In this document: one piece after another, positions 9,051 through 19,146 of the stretch
Position numbering within the stretch: position 1 is the stretch's first letter
Layout of the letters: each line of letters opens with the position of its first letter
NCBI RefSeq assembly: GCF_016429255.1
Contig: NZ_JAELUG010000012.1
Span: forward strand, 1-64,000
Source: Rhizobium sp. ASV8
GTDB lineage: Bacteria > Pseudomonadota > Alphaproteobacteria > Rhizobiales > Rhizobiaceae
Length of the DNA stretch: 64,000 nucleotides
Reading direction: 5' to 3'
Translations under genes and position numbers: made by a program
Notes under the pieces: generated by a model
What the model was told of the DNA's origin: nothing
Database searches by the model: none
Seen by the model: the letters and a program-made list of their open reading frames with translations, nothing else

Positions 9051-11360
9051 ATGATGCAGAGATTCAATTCCCTGTCCTTCAAGGTCATTGCCACGTTCAT
9101 TTTGCTGACCGCATTGTCGATCGCGGTGATCAATGTTCTAGCCTATTTCGCCAGTAGCCGCATTTCCGGCGAACAAGCACTCAAGGCCACAGAGAGTGTT
9201 CTGATCTTCCGCGGCGACATGTTGCAGAACCAGTTGGACCAGCTGGAAAACCAGGCCAATTCGATTGCGCGTATCGAAGCGATACAAATGTCGATCACAA
9301 AGCTCAAAAGCGGCTGGAATTCCATCGGCAAGACGAACGGCGGCGCCAGTGCCGAGTTGAAGAAGGTGTTCATCACCGACAATCCGAACCCGGCAGACCA
9401 GCGCGAAAAGCTGATGAAGCCGGAAGGACCAAGCGGCTTCTATTATTCCAACCATGAGACGACGCAGAGCGAGGTTGCCCGCGACCTTGAAAATACCGCC
9501 TTCAGCGACCTGTTGATTGCAGATCTCGATGGCAACGTCCTTTATTCCTACAGGAAGAATGACGATTTTGCCGAAAATCTGAAGACCGATGCATGGAAGT
9601 CGACGGGCGCCGGCCTCGCCTTTGCAAGGGCCATCGATAACACCGCCAAGGCGACCGACAATTCTGCGCCAACGGGCTTTTCTGGCCTTCGCATCGATTC
9701 CAGAAACGGCAAGTCGGCAATCTTCTACGCCGTGCCGATCGTCAGGCTTGGCGCCGCGAAAGGCATCATCCTCTTTAAGGTGCGTGACGATATCCTCGGA
9801 AGCATCCTCACCAAGGGCATTGTCGCAGGCAGTACGGCGCAAGCGGCGATCATCTCGGAGGACGGCTCGGCGATTGGCGTGAATGCGAGCGGTCAACTCG
9901 CAATGCTCGATGCCACGCCTTTCACATTCATCAAGGACGCGTTTTCGGCAAAAGCCATGACAGTCAGCGACTTCGAGCGCGCCGATGGTTCGGCGCGGGC
10001 CTATGTCCGCGGCATCGACTATAAGAACTCGCGCTTGCTCATCGTCGAAAGTGTGCGTCTCAGCGAATTGAATGCCGGTTCTCTCGAAATCGCAACCTTG
10101 CTGACGATGATCGCCCTTGGCGTTCTCGCTGTCATGGCCGCGGCGACCTGGGTGATCACCAAGCCGCTGTTTTCTCCGCTTGCCCGCCTTGCGCGCGTCA
10201 CCCGGGATGTTGCCGACGGCAATCTGGACGTCGAGATCGGCAGCCAAACTCGTGGTGACGAAATCGGCACGATGGCGAAGGCGCTCGCACGGTTCAAACA
10301 ATCGCTCATCGATAGCCGCGAGCTGGAAGCTGCCAGCAGCGAAATGCGTGTTCTTGCCGAGCAGGACCGTCAAAAACATATGGCCGAGCGTGAAGCCGAG
10401 GCAGAGACGCTGCAAAAGGTCGTTCGATTGATCGACGATGGTCTGCACCAACTGGCCAATGGCAACCTTGCCTATCAGGTAGAGACCCGCTTCCCCGCCG
10501 AACTGGAAGGACTGCGCATAAATTTCAACAATGCGTTGACGGCGCTTCGCGAAACGATGACGGCAATCGGAGGAAACTCAACGGCGATGCGTGCCGGCTC
10601 GGAAGAGATGCGCACTGGTGCCGACGAACTTGCCGAACGCACCGAACGGCAGGCTGCCTCGATTTCCGAGACCGCCACCGCGATCGATGCGATCACCCAG
10701 TCGGTCCGAATTCAGATCGAGCGCGCAGAGCAGGCCGAACGCATTGCCCGCGACGCCAAACGGGAAACCGTTGGCTCCGGCCAGATCATGGAGGAGACGA
10801 TCGCAGCGATGGAAGCGATCCAGGCTTCCTCACGCCAGATTAACTCCATCATTGCCGTGATCGACTCGATTGCCTTCCAAACGAACCTTCTTGCGCTCAA
10901 CGCCGGCGTAGAGGCAGCCCGCGCCGGTGAAGCCGGCAAGGGATTTGCCGTTGTTGCGATGGAGGTCCGTGAATTGGCACAGCGCTCCTCTGGCGCGGCC
11001 AAGGAGATCTCGAGCTTGCTGCAGAAGTCCACGCATGAGGTTGAAACGGGTGTGTCGCTCGTCGAGCGCGCCGGCGCCGCGCTGACCGGTATCGGCGGCC
11101 ACGTCGAGGCGATCAACGGTCGGATCAGCGAGATAATGCAGGCGACCAGCGAAGAGGCTGACACGTTGCGACAGATCAACGTGGCTGTGTCCGAGCTGGA
11201 TGTGATGACCCAGCAAAATGCGACGATGGTGGAGGAGACGACAGCGGCGATCCACCGGCTCGCTGGGGAAGCCGCCGAAATGGACGTGCAGTTGGCGAAT
11301 TTCCAGCTAACGCATGAATATCGGAGCGCTGACCTCCACGTGCTAAGACGTCGGGCATAG
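9051..11360 (+). CDS. Methyl-accepting chemotaxis protein
   Basis: The 769-residue product is a transmembrane chemoreceptor signalling to CheA/CheW. TM1 lies near residues 8-32, a large periplasmic sensor of Cache type spans about 35-340 (segment [14 protein letters not shown]), TM2 is near 345-365, a HAMP domain follows ([12 protein letters not shown]), and the signalling domain ends the protein. The hairpin tip [20 protein letters not shown] is intact. The start is set at ATG 9051, ten bases after GGGGGG (9035-9040); an in-frame ATG at 9024 lacks a ribosome site. No che genes are adjacent. The ligand cannot be read from sequence. Confidence 0.92.
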   Translation: MMQRFNSLSFKVIATFILLTALSIAVINVLAYFASSRISGEQALKATESVLIFRGDMLQNQLDQLENQANSIARIEAIQMSITKLKSGWNSIGKTNGGASAELKKVFITDNPNPADQREKLMKPEGPSGFYYSNHETTQSEVARDLENTAFSDLLIADLDGNVLYSYRKNDDFAENLKTDAWKSTGAGLAFARAIDNTAKATDNSAPTGFSGLRIDSRNGKSAIFYAVPIVRLGAAKGIILFKVRDDILGSILTKGIVAGSTAQAAIISEDGSAIGVNASGQLAMLDATPFTFIKDAFSAKAMTVSDFERADGSARAYVRGIDYKNSRLLIVESVRLSELNAGSLEIATLLTMIALGVLAVMAAATWVITKPLFSPLARLARVTRDVADGNLDVEIGSQTRGDEIGTMAKALARFKQSLIDSRELEAASSEMRVLAEQDRQKHMAEREAEAETLQKVVRLIDDGLHQLANGNLAYQVETRFPAELEGLRINFNNALTALRETMTAIGGNSTAMRAGSEEMRTGADELAERTERQAASISETATAIDAITQSVRIQIERAEQAERIARDAKRETVGSGQIMEETIAAMEAIQASSRQINSIIAVIDSIAFQTNLLALNAGVEAARAGEAGKGFAVVAMEVRELAQRSSGAAKEISSLLQKSTHEVETGVSLVERAGAALTGIGGHVEAINGRISEIMQATSEEADTLRQINVAVSELDVMTQQNATMVEETTAAIHRLAGEAAEMDVQLANFQLTHEYRSADLHVLRRRA

Positions 11361-11648
11361 CGTCTTCCTTGTTCAAGTGAAGTGCCTTACGCGATTATCT
11401 CATCCGGCGGGACCCTTTTCGACCAGGTCGCCTGGCTCGGCAAAGAGAAGCCAGCGCGGTCGAGGCCGATGCCATGCCGTATCGCTTGCTGCCGGGCAGG
11501 TGGTGGCGAATGATAATGATGGCGTCAAGGTCTTGCATTTCGGGTCTGTCTTCGCTTTGAAGGCAGACGGACGGAGACCACCTTGAGCCAGTCTTGAAGG
11601 CAATGGGCAAATGGCCGTCGAGAGCATCAGACAGGCGGAACGGATCGC
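11361..11648. other. Intergenic stretch before esterase gene
   Basis: No gene is supported in these 288 bases. The region separates two same-strand genes with unrelated functions and probably contains the esterase promoter. No strong terminator hairpin was noticed after the chemoreceptor gene. Confidence 0.45.
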
Positions 11649-12572
11649 ATGCCCCACGACCACCGAGACAATGCTCATGCGGGAAATCCAGGCGGTATCC
11701 CATCCGCTTTTGGCATTGTCGTTGCAGCATTTTTCCTTCTGCTCCTTGTGCCGCTGAGCGCGGTGGCAATGCCGGAGGCGAAGCAGTGCGGTGCAAAGAC
11801 CGATGCTGTCCCGCTGCCCGATCCGGTCTCGGGGCGCGGATACCAATTGTTCGTCAGCCTCCCACAGGGATTTGATCCCGCAAGCCCCGTCCTGCATCCG
11901 GTGCTGTTCCTGGCAGACGGCGGCCGTGCGTTTCCGCGTCACATCTGTGAAATCCGTGACCTGACCGAGGCCGACAAAAGGGACCTTGTCGTCATTGGCC
12001 TTGGCTATGCGGATGGCGAATCGCTCGAGGATAGCCGCCGCCGTGACTACACGCCGACAGCCCAATCCTCGACAGGCCATGTCTATGGCGGGTCGGCTGC
12101 CTATCAGACCTACCTCAAGGACGTTGTCATTCCGTTCGTCGATGCGCACTATCATACCGATCCGGCGAGGCGGATATTCTGGGGTCACTCCTATGGCGGC
12201 CTCCTTGCGGCGACCATCCTTCTGCGCGACCCCGCCATGTTCCAAACCTACATCATCGGCAGCCCGTCGCTGTGGTATGGTTCGCGCGCAATCCTGGAGA
12301 TCGAAAAGCAGTTCGCCGCCGGACATCAAAGCCTCCCGGCAAACGTTTTCCTCTATGTCGGCGGGAAGGAAATCCGCCGATATGAGGCCGACCGCCATGG
12401 CTTCACCAAGGACATGGTTGAGGACGCGAAGTCCTTCGAGCAGCTTCTCACATCAAGGCACTACGAGGGCCTGAAGACGAAATTCACGATCATCCCCGAC
12501 AAGGACCATGTCACCTCGGTTGGGCCTGGCATTGAATGGGGTCTGCGCCTGGCGTTCCAGCCAGGCAGTTGA
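11649..12572 (+). CDS. Secreted alpha/beta hydrolase, siderophore-esterase-like
   Basis: The 307-residue product resembles the enterochelin-esterase-like (IroE/BesA) hydrolases, periplasmic or cytoplasmic serine esterases that open siderophore or related esters. A basic N-terminus followed by a long hydrophobic stretch (about 21-41) and AVAM suggests a signal peptide or anchor. The nucleophile elbow is GHSYGGL, followed by the IIGSPSLWY segment typical of the family, and the late DKDHVTSV histidine completes the triad. No siderophore genes are nearby, so an iron role is only inferred from family. The gene is monocistronic in this context. Confidence 0.8.
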   Translation: MPHDHRDNAHAGNPGGIPSAFGIVVAAFFLLLLVPLSAVAMPEAKQCGAKTDAVPLPDPVSGRGYQLFVSLPQGFDPASPVLHPVLFLADGGRAFPRHICEIRDLTEADKRDLVVIGLGYADGESLEDSRRRDYTPTAQSSTGHVYGGSAAYQTYLKDVVIPFVDAHYHTDPARRIFWGHSYGGLLAATILLRDPAMFQTYIIGSPSLWYGSRAILEIEKQFAAGHQSLPANVFLYVGGKEIRRYEADRHGFTKDMVEDAKSFEQLLTSRHYEGLKTKFTIIPDKDHVTSVGPGIEWGLRLAFQPGS

Positions 12573-12745
12573 GCCCGCAACTTACCGGTCTGCCAACCAA
12601 TTCTCGAAGGCTGAAACTTCGTATCGACGCGGCGCCACTTGCGAAACAGATCGTCATCGATTTTCCGCGCCAGCAAGCATTATCATGCTAGCGCTGTGCG
12701 CCCGACGCTGGAGCTGCGTTGATCACGCCGGTGCCGACGCGATCT

Positions 12746-13462
12746 TCAATCCTTCGTGCTTCCCTCCCAGGTCGCGCTGGCAATATCGCGTTGGTTTTCC
12801 ATGTAGGAAGTGACGGCATCAATCTCCTCCGGATCGACCGCGGTGCTGACAAGGGTGGCGATGATCTCGACACTATCTGCGCCTCGATCGCTGATCTCGA
12901 TATCACCGACCGGATAATCGGCTTCCTCCAGTCGCTCGATCAGGAGATCCCGCATTTCTGGCATCGCCTCGCGACTGGTCATGACCTTGACTTCATAGGT
13001 TGCTTCGGCCGCCTGTTCATTGATCGGAATACGGTTGATGAGGTTGACCAGGGGGCGCAGCAGCGTGTTTCCGGCCAGCACGAAGACCGTCAGCAACGCA
13101 GCTTCGGCAATCATATCCGTCCCCGCGCAAGCTCCCACCGCCGCCGAGCACCACAAGGTTGCTGCGGTATTGAGGCCTCGGACATTCATGCCCTCCTTCA
13201 TGATCACGCCGGCGCCGAGAAAGCCAATTCCCGAAACGACATAGGAAATCACACGGACGGCTTCGGTTGTGCCGGCGATACGCTGCGCCAAATCGACAAA
13301 GGCCGCAGCGCCGACTGCCACAAGCACATTCGTGCGCAGGCCCGCCGTGCGCTGGCGGTACTGACGCTCAGCTCCTATCAATGTGCCAAGGACAAAGGCA
13401 GCGGCAAGACTGAGCGTGGTGTCGAGAAACGGATAGAGTTCGAACGTACGCACGAACTGCAT
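12746..13462 (-). CDS. MgtC/SapB-family membrane protein
   Basis: The 238-residue product has an N-terminal membrane domain of four to five helices with the MgtC signature GTLIGAERQYRQRTAGLRTN, then GIGFLGAGVIMK and AATLWCSAAVG, and a C-terminal cytoplasmic ACT-like domain (about 150-238). MgtC proteins help cells cope with low magnesium and inhibit the F-type ATP synthase in Salmonella. The ATG at 13462 matches the usual start MQFVRTFEL; upstream in-frame codons extend the frame but add nothing conserved. It stands alone between an esterase and an acetyltransferase. Confidence 0.9.
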   Translation of the reverse strand: MQFVRTFELYPFLDTTLSLAAAFVLGTLIGAERQYRQRTAGLRTNVLVAVGAAAFVDLAQRIAGTTEAVRVISYVVSGIGFLGAGVIMKEGMNVRGLNTAATLWCSAAVGACAGTDMIAEAALLTVFVLAGNTLLRPLVNLINRIPINEQAAEATYEVKVMTSREAMPEMRDLLIERLEEADYPVGDIEISDRGADSVEIIATLVSTAVDPEEIDAVTSYMENQRDIASATWEGSTKD

Positions 13463-13665
13463 GAAGAGGACCCCAAGAATTGTTAGCCGGATATTCCAGT
13501 GCCAATAACATGCTCTAGGCGACGGCAAGATGACAATGATTAACCCGTCTGGCGATGCCATGCGGATTTGCGCCCGGCGATATCATCTCGATCCATGCAT
13601 CGTATCGAACGCGCCTCGTCTATGAATGAACCAATTGCAAGTGACCCTCGACGCCCGAAACTGTC

Positions 13666-14508
13666 CTAGGATGCGATAGGAACCAGCCCCATCTCCAATT
13701 GGGTGATTGACGATTTCGTCCATCCTGTCGCCGTCAGGAAAGCGGCTGCTTGAAACTCCGGCAAGGTCGCCGGGATGGACCAGGATTTGTCCGGATATCG
13801 ACCAAGTAGCCCCTGGATGAAGCGGCGACCGATGCCTTTCCGCCGCAAAGCTGGCTCGACTGCAAAGGCGAGCAGACGAGCAACTCCGCCGGATCCTTCC
13901 GCAAGGGCTGCAGCACTGCCGTCCAGTGTTCGAAAGGCCTCAATGGGGGCGGTTGCTCCGACGAAGCAGTGTGGAGACGTTTGCCAACTTGCGTCGGACG
14001 GGTAGACGCGCTCTAGCAGGGGCAAGATTTCCCCCGGTGAACAGGGTACAATCTCTTCCCCCGAAGGAGCAGGCACATGGGTGTAGCCCACCAGCCGCCG
14101 CACTGGCACGAAACGCGCTTTAGTATATGTCGAAATTGCCGCATCGTTCGTTTCGATGACTTCGAGAATCTGGCGATCGTCGCCGCGGGCAACAGCATCG
14201 TCAATTGCCAATTCCACCGCACGCCTGCCAATGCCGGCGCCTCGCCAATTGGGGACAACACCGAGCGCGGCAATTCGGCTGACGCGCTCTCTTCGCGCAA
14301 TCAGCATGATGCCGGCAGGCTCGTGCCCTTCCAGCAGCAAGAGGTGACTTGAAGACAGGCAAATATTTTCGGCCCGTATCCGGCGGTCCAGCGCCGGGGG
14401 ATCGAAGTTTATCGGGACGATGTAGCCGGCATAGGCCATGTTCAGCGTCTGGCAGACGTCTTCCAACGGCACTTCGGCAAGGGGAACGGTTCGGATTTCA
14501 TGTGCCAT
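13666..14508 (-). CDS. Tandem GNAT-family N-acetyltransferase
   Basis: The 280-residue protein contains two GNAT modules. The first (about 5-140) has the acetyl-CoA-binding loop GVVPNWRGAGIGRRAVE, and the second (about 150-275) has AVEPALRRKGIGRRFIQG, so both Q/R-x-x-G-x-G/A loops are present. Double-GNAT proteins of this size are common in rhizobia, and their substrates are mostly unknown. The gene is monocistronic and divergent from the AraC regulator downstream on the plus strand. Confidence 0.85.
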   Translation of the reverse strand: MAHEIRTVPLAEVPLEDVCQTLNMAYAGYIVPINFDPPALDRRIRAENICLSSSHLLLLEGHEPAGIMLIARRERVSRIAALGVVPNWRGAGIGRRAVELAIDDAVARGDDRQILEVIETNDAAISTYTKARFVPVRRLVGYTHVPAPSGEEIVPCSPGEILPLLERVYPSDASWQTSPHCFVGATAPIEAFRTLDGSAAALAEGSGGVARLLAFAVEPALRRKGIGRRFIQGLLGRYPDKSWSIPATLPEFQAAAFLTATGWTKSSITQLEMGLVPIAS

Positions 14509-14850
14509 GTATCTGCCTTCTGCGGCGGGCGGGTGTCGGGGCCTAGAGAGACCGTCGATGATAGAGTGTCTCTATCAGGGCCGTCCAGTAGTTGCAAAAG
14601 CCGTCTGTTGTTGTCCCGGCCGATCTTTTAGATCGGGGAAGACATCGCATCCGTGCGACTATTTTTGGATGGCGAGGATCTGACAAATCTCACCGAAGAG
14701 AAGCCATAGGGTGTCGGCGGTGACATGTGCCTGGTTTGTTTCGCCTTGGAACGGAAAACGACGAGCTTCATACGGGGCAGTAACAAGGCGGTAGTACCAA
14801 AGCGATTGCCTCTACTTGCTCGCCGGACGTTCGGCATATATATTGGCAAA
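14509..14850. other. Intergenic region between GNAT and AraC genes
   Basis: These 342 bases separate divergent genes and hold the promoters of both. No conserved small frame is seen. The frame of the AraC gene is open upstream to 14725, but those codons carry no recognisable homology. Confidence 0.45.
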
Positions 14851-15840
14851 ATGCCCATCAATTCATCCGAAGCATCGTCACGTCCAAACATTCCGATGGA
14901 TGCGCTCAGCGAGGTTCTACAGGACTTTCGCCTAAGCGGCGTCAACTATGGTCGCTGCGAGCTCCGACATCCGTGGAGCATCGCCTTTCCGCAGCAAGCG
15001 TTTCTTCGTTTTCACTTTGTCAGCCAAGGCCCATGCTGGATCTATACCGAGGCCGAGGGTTGGCAGGAGTTGCGCGATGGCGATCTGGTGTTGCTTCCGC
15101 AGGGCACCGCCCATCGGCTGGCCAGCGCGCCGGACGTGGTGGGGGATTCGCTCGAAGGCTGCCATGTGACGAACCTCGGGAGCAACGTCTGCGAAGTGGT
15201 GCGGGAAGGAACTGGCGCAGCAAGCACGCTTTTCTGCGGTTCCATGGCCCTGGGGGCCTGTGCGCTACACCCCCTGATCATGCTGATGCCACCGATCATC
15301 AAGGGCTGCGACGTGGCCGGGCATGACCCAATCGTCGGTCCCTTGCTGGCGGCGATGACGGCAGAGGCCGCGCAGCCGCAAATGGGTAGCGCCACCATCC
15401 TGTCGCGTATGGCGGATCTTCTGACTGCCCGGCTCATCCGCTGTTGGGTTCATTGTACGGGGGCCTCGACCACCGGGTGGCTCGCCGCCATCCGTGACCC
15501 TCACATCGGCCGCGTCCTTGCAGCCATGCACCGGGACCCCGGCTACAATTGGACCCTTGAAAGCCTCGCCAGCTTGGCGGGTCAATCGCGCTCGATTTTT
15601 GCAGAGCGCTTCAGCGCTATGTTGGGGGAAGGTCCGGCACGCTATCTTGCCGGTCTTCGCATGCAGCTTGCCCGCGAGTTGCTGGGTCAAAACGGCATGT
15701 CGGTTGCCGAGGTCGCAGCCCGCTTGGGTTACGAATCCGAAGCGTCGTTCGCGCGCGCGTTCAAGCGCATCACCAGCGTCTCGCCAGGTGTTGTGCGCCG
15801 CACCATTTCAGGACGAATGGACATGAATTTCGGATTATAG
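14851..15840 (+). CDS. AraC-family regulator with cupin sensor domain
   Basis: The product (329 residues from ATG 14851, or 314 from ATG 14896) has an N-terminal cupin sensor (about 20-200, with LRFHFVSQGPCWI and LLPQGTAHRLA) and a C-terminal pair of AraC helix-turn-helix motifs (LESLASLAGQSRSIFAERF and VAARLGYESEASFARAFKR). The N-terminal segment DALSEVLQDFRLSGV is the usual beginning of this family, so ATG 14896 is a serious alternative; neither start has a clear ribosome site. It lies 58 bases ahead of an MFS exporter on the same strand, and proteins of this class commonly control adjacent efflux genes. Confidence 0.85.
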   Translation: MPINSSEASSRPNIPMDALSEVLQDFRLSGVNYGRCELRHPWSIAFPQQAFLRFHFVSQGPCWIYTEAEGWQELRDGDLVLLPQGTAHRLASAPDVVGDSLEGCHVTNLGSNVCEVVREGTGAASTLFCGSMALGACALHPLIMLMPPIIKGCDVAGHDPIVGPLLAAMTAEAAQPQMGSATILSRMADLLTARLIRCWVHCTGASTTGWLAAIRDPHIGRVLAAMHRDPGYNWTLESLASLAGQSRSIFAERFSAMLGEGPARYLAGLRMQLARELLGQNGMSVAEVAARLGYESEASFARAFKRITSVSPGVVRRTISGRMDMNFGL

Positions 15841-15898
15841 GATACATTTCATCCGGACGGATTGATCTATGAAGATGTCCAAACCTTGGAGATCTTCA

Positions 15899-17107
15899 AT
15901 GACGGATACAGCAGTACAACTTGATGGCGCGGTCGAAGACCTTGATGTCGCCGCACCGGTCGCGTGGAGCGCGGCCACCTGGTTCGCGGTTCTTTCGCTA
16001 GCGGCGACCAGCTTTGCACTGGTGTCGGCCGAATTCTTGCCGGCAGGGCTGTTAACACCGATGGCGCGCGATCTCGGCATCACCGAGGGAACCGCCGGGC
16101 AGGTCGTCACCGCCACCGCGTCCGTCGGCGCCGTGACGGCCCTATTGAGCAATGTTCTCATCGGCCGATTGAATCGCAAAACGGTGCTGGTTGGCCTCAG
16201 CGCCTTGGCGATCGGCTCCAATATCCTGGCGACTGTAGCGACCGACTTCTGGGTCTTGTTGTTAGCCCGGGCGGGGTTGGGTATCGCCATCAGCGCTTTC
16301 TGGGCACTTTCGGTCGCGGTCGTCGCGAGGCTGGTGGGCGCCAACGCAACGGGTCGAGGCATGGCTATCGTCACCCTCGGCGTGTCACTCGCCACTATCG
16401 CCGCACCGTCGATGGGCGCCTTGATCAGCGACTGGTTAGGCTGGCGCAGCGCCATGGGCATTACAGCGGGGCTGGCAGCGATCGCCATGCTATTACAGTT
16501 GCTCAGCCTGCCGACTTTGCCTGCAACGACAAGCAACAGCCTTGCCGATGTCTTCAACCTAACGCGGCGGCGTGGAGTCCAACTCGGCATGCTTGCTATC
16601 CTCCTGTTGATGACGGGGCATTTTGCCGGCTCGGTTTATGTCCGTCCCTTCCTCGAACATGTGACGCTCCTGACGACTGGCCCGATTGCGCTGGCACTCG
16701 CCGGATTTGGCATCGCCGCGGTCATCGGCAACATCGCCGGCGGTCGTATGGCCGACGCCAATATTCACTTGGCCCTTGCCGTGACGGCCGCATTGATGGC
16801 GCTTGCCGCACTCGCCCTGGTACTGTGGGGCGCCCATATCGGCGTTGCCTTCGGTTTCGCAACGCTTTGGGGCTTTGCCTTCGGCATGGCGCCCGTTGTG
16901 CTGCCAACCAACCTATCCCGTGCCGCGACCGATGCCTTGGAAGCAGCGGGCAGCCTGATGGTCGTCTCCTTCCAGGTCGCCATCACCATCGGTGCGGTCG
17001 TCGGCGGCTATTCCGTAGACACTTATGGTGCCAGGGGACCCTTGGCTCTTACCGCCGCGCTTGCCGTCTCGACCCTCGTGCTCGCGCTGCTACAACCCCG
17101 CAGGTAA
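15899..17107 (+). CDS. MFS efflux transporter (DHA1-type)
   Basis: The 402-residue product is a twelve-helix major facilitator exporter resembling the arabinose-efflux/chloramphenicol-resistance group. The segment FALVSAEFLPAGLLTPMA in TM1 is characteristic, and the loop 2-3 motif appears as IGRLNRKTVLVG. The start is fixed by GGAG (15888-15891) seven bases before ATG 15899. The preceding AraC gene on the same strand is the likely regulator, possibly cotranscribed. The substrate is unknown. Confidence 0.88.
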   Translation: MTDTAVQLDGAVEDLDVAAPVAWSAATWFAVLSLAATSFALVSAEFLPAGLLTPMARDLGITEGTAGQVVTATASVGAVTALLSNVLIGRLNRKTVLVGLSALAIGSNILATVATDFWVLLLARAGLGIAISAFWALSVAVVARLVGANATGRGMAIVTLGVSLATIAAPSMGALISDWLGWRSAMGITAGLAAIAMLLQLLSLPTLPATTSNSLADVFNLTRRRGVQLGMLAILLLMTGHFAGSVYVRPFLEHVTLLTTGPIALALAGFGIAAVIGNIAGGRMADANIHLALAVTAALMALAALALVLWGAHIGVAFGFATLWGFAFGMAPVVLPTNLSRAATDALEAAGSLMVVSFQVAITIGAVVGGYSVDTYGARGPLALTAALAVSTLVLALLQPRR

Positions 17108-17251
17108 TTTGCGCGTTTGGGGGAGAAGCCAGATGTGTCGTTCGGAGAGCATAACGGTGCATCCTAAATCCTGAGGCGTCAGGAGGGGCATCATCATGGG
17201 ACGTATTTCGTCGACGGTAAACTGCTGCCGCAAATCGCGGCAATGGAAGCA

Positions 17252-18000
17252 GTTGTGATGAACTCGGTTGGGGCGACGATCGTCGCAACGGGACGGCCAG
17301 CAGATGCGCAATCCGGCAATGCGGGGCGGCCAAGAGATTCCGCCCCCTGGATCGAGGCGCGTGACGACGCGAAGTTGTTCTATCGTGATTGGGGCGAGGG
17401 CAGGCCCGTGATGTTTTGCCCTCCTGGGCGTTGAATTCGGATATTTGGGGATATCAGCCTGTCCAACTGACCGAACGGGGATTTCGGTGCGTCGTCTATG
17501 ATCGCCACAGTCGATCGGCCGATCTCGGCGAAGCCTATGACTGCGATACGCTGGCAGCGGATCTCGCCGCCGCTATGGACGGACTTGATCTGCGCAACGT
17601 CACGCTTGTCGGATATTCCATGGGCCGTGGCGAGATCACCCGCTACATATCACGTCATGGGGCCGGACGCGTCTCCCGTATTCTCCTCAGCACTCCTGTC
17701 GCTCCAGGACCGGGAGACCTTGCGAAGAGCGAGAGTTTCATCAAGGCACTCAAGAAGGACCGCCCGGTGTTCATGGCTGGAAGCCTCCCGCTTGTCCTCG
17801 GCAGAGACATGGCCGTGTCCCCGGCAATGCAGCAATGGGTTCTGGAGCAGTTTCTCCGCTCACGCTTACCGGCCGGAAGCTTGTAGAGGCGATGCCCGGC
17901 AGGCATCTGAAGATATTGACGGTGCTCCGCACGGGATCGTGGAATGCTGCAAGTTTTCTGAGTGCGCCGTGGCGCTGGCGCACAAAAGGGGGGCAGCCCA
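17252..18000 (+). pseudogene. Decayed haloperoxidase-like alpha/beta hydrolase
   Basis: Fragments of one cofactor-free haloperoxidase/esterase-type hydrolase appear in more than one frame. Codons up to about 17420 read LFYRDWGEGRPVMF; the frame then shifts and continues as SWALNSDIWGYQ through the intact nucleophile elbow GYSMGRG and SPAMQQWVL to a stop at 17886. After that the C-terminal pieces LTGRKLVEAMPG and DGAPHGIVE lie in two other frames. About 70-80 residues normally found between the lid and the final strand are missing. At least two frameshifts and one internal deletion make a working enzyme unlikely. Confidence 0.75.
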
Positions 18001-18045
18001 GACAAAGACTCCGGCTTAAGGAGCACCAGTTTCAATATTGCCGGT

Positions 18046-18357
18046 TCAGTAGCGGGTGACCATGAACAACTTGCCGTCCCTGACACCTGCCGATATTCCC
18101 GGATAGGTCAGCGGGCTATCGCTGGCGCGACGCGGCACGGCGGATTTCCAATCATACTCCGTATATTCTCCCGATCCGTTGCGCTTTTCCTTGCAGCCTA
18201 AAATTCTTACCGCCTGTTCGTAACTCATGCCGTTGACGATCTTGTCTCTTTGAACGTCACCGAATTTGCACTTTGACGCTGCAAAGGCCGACCCTGTATG
18301 GGCAATAAGCACTGTAAAAGCCGCCGCTGCGAGATAATTAATGCGTTTCAGATCCAT
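18046..18357 (-). CDS. Small secreted protein with BLIP/SmpA-like fold signature
   Basis: The 103-residue product begins at ATG 18357, about eight bases after GGAGCGA. It has a signal peptide (about 1-26, ending GSAFAAS). The mature part contains IVNGMSYEQAVRILGC, the helical signature seen in BLIP- and SmpA/OmlA-like small exported proteins, followed by a beta-rich tail with DYDWKSAV-like spacing. The cysteines in SKCKF and ILGCK could pair. Function is unknown. Confidence 0.65.
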   Translation of the reverse strand: MDLKRINYLAAAAFTVLIAHTGSAFAASKCKFGDVQRDKIVNGMSYEQAVRILGCKEKRNGSGEYTEYDWKSAVPRRASDSPLTYPGISAGVRDGKLFMVTRY

Positions 18358-18732
18358 ATATATTCGCTCCGGCTGATGGTTGGTCTTCTGCATGTGCTGC
18401 CTGTGTCGTGTCGTTCACGACTTATGACGATTGACGCTAAGCGTGAGGATGCCGCGCTTGTGTTCCAACAACATAGCAAAAGACTAGAAATTGCAAGGTC
18501 GGCGTCAGCGGAGGCAGCAGTTGTGTTGTCGAGTTCGTCTGCTGCTGCGGAGCGTAGGTTCGCGCAGCTGATCGCGAGAGCACACGATGGCAATCAACCG
18601 GCATCGTGGTCATATCTCGTGGTGTTTCCTGGTGGAAACTTCCGTGCTCACTCACACGTTATGCCGCGTTGAAAATGCCGGCGATTGCCGACGGCATAGT
18701 TTCATTGTTCTCTACTCAAGCCCGCCTTGGCA
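18358..18732. other. Intergenic stretch without a supported gene
   Basis: The region separates two minus-strand small genes. A plus-strand open frame of 82 codons from ATG 18424 lacks a ribosome site and known relatives and is not called. GTCGT (about 18407) and ACGAC (about 18417) form a small inverted repeat near the promoter of the secreted protein. Confidence 0.4.
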
Positions 18733-18948
18733 TCAATCGTGACCCCGTCCGCGGTAGGCGGTCGGCACGCCGGCGGCCTCATGGCATTGCGCGAGTGTTT
18801 CGAGCCACGCCGCCAATCCGGCCGGCACTTCGACATTCCCTGCTTCCAGCGCCTCCACCCACGACAGATCGCATTGCAATGCGCTCGCGAGATTGATCGG
18901 CGTCCAACGGATGTGCAGAAGGCATTCGGAGAAGCGTTCTCTGGTCAT
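18733..18948 (-). CDS. Small helix-turn-helix protein
   Basis: The 71-residue protein reads as a compact HTH domain: FSECLLHIRWTPINLASALQ is helix 1-2 and CDLSWVEALEAG the recognition region, followed by VPAGLAAWLETLAQCHEA. Short XRE-like proteins of this kind are frequent in rhizobia, often with the VPxxVAAWLETLA ending. The start is set at ATG 18948, where the homology begins. DNA binding is likely but the target is unknown. Its neighbours are other small proteins of unknown function. Confidence 0.65.
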   Translation of the reverse strand: MTRERFSECLLHIRWTPINLASALQCDLSWVEALEAGNVEVPAGLAAWLETLAQCHEAAGVPTAYRGRGHD

Positions 18949-19146
18949 ATATCGTCCAATCCTGGGTACTGCCTTCACTGTGCCTGATCGTGCAGTGACG
19001 TCAAGCGAAGGCAAAAATGCGGCCGCTCCCGACGATTGGTTGAGACGGGGAAAAGTGCCAAGGGTCATAAACGGAAAGCGGCTCTTCTTGGGACCGTTTC
19101 CGCCAAGCGTTCCAGGCGAGGTTCACGATGACAATCATCGATAGCG

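Noticed and set aside
18424..18672. Possible 82-codon gene on the plus strand
   Set aside because: No ribosome site, no recognisable domain, and it lies in the promoter region of a minus-strand gene.
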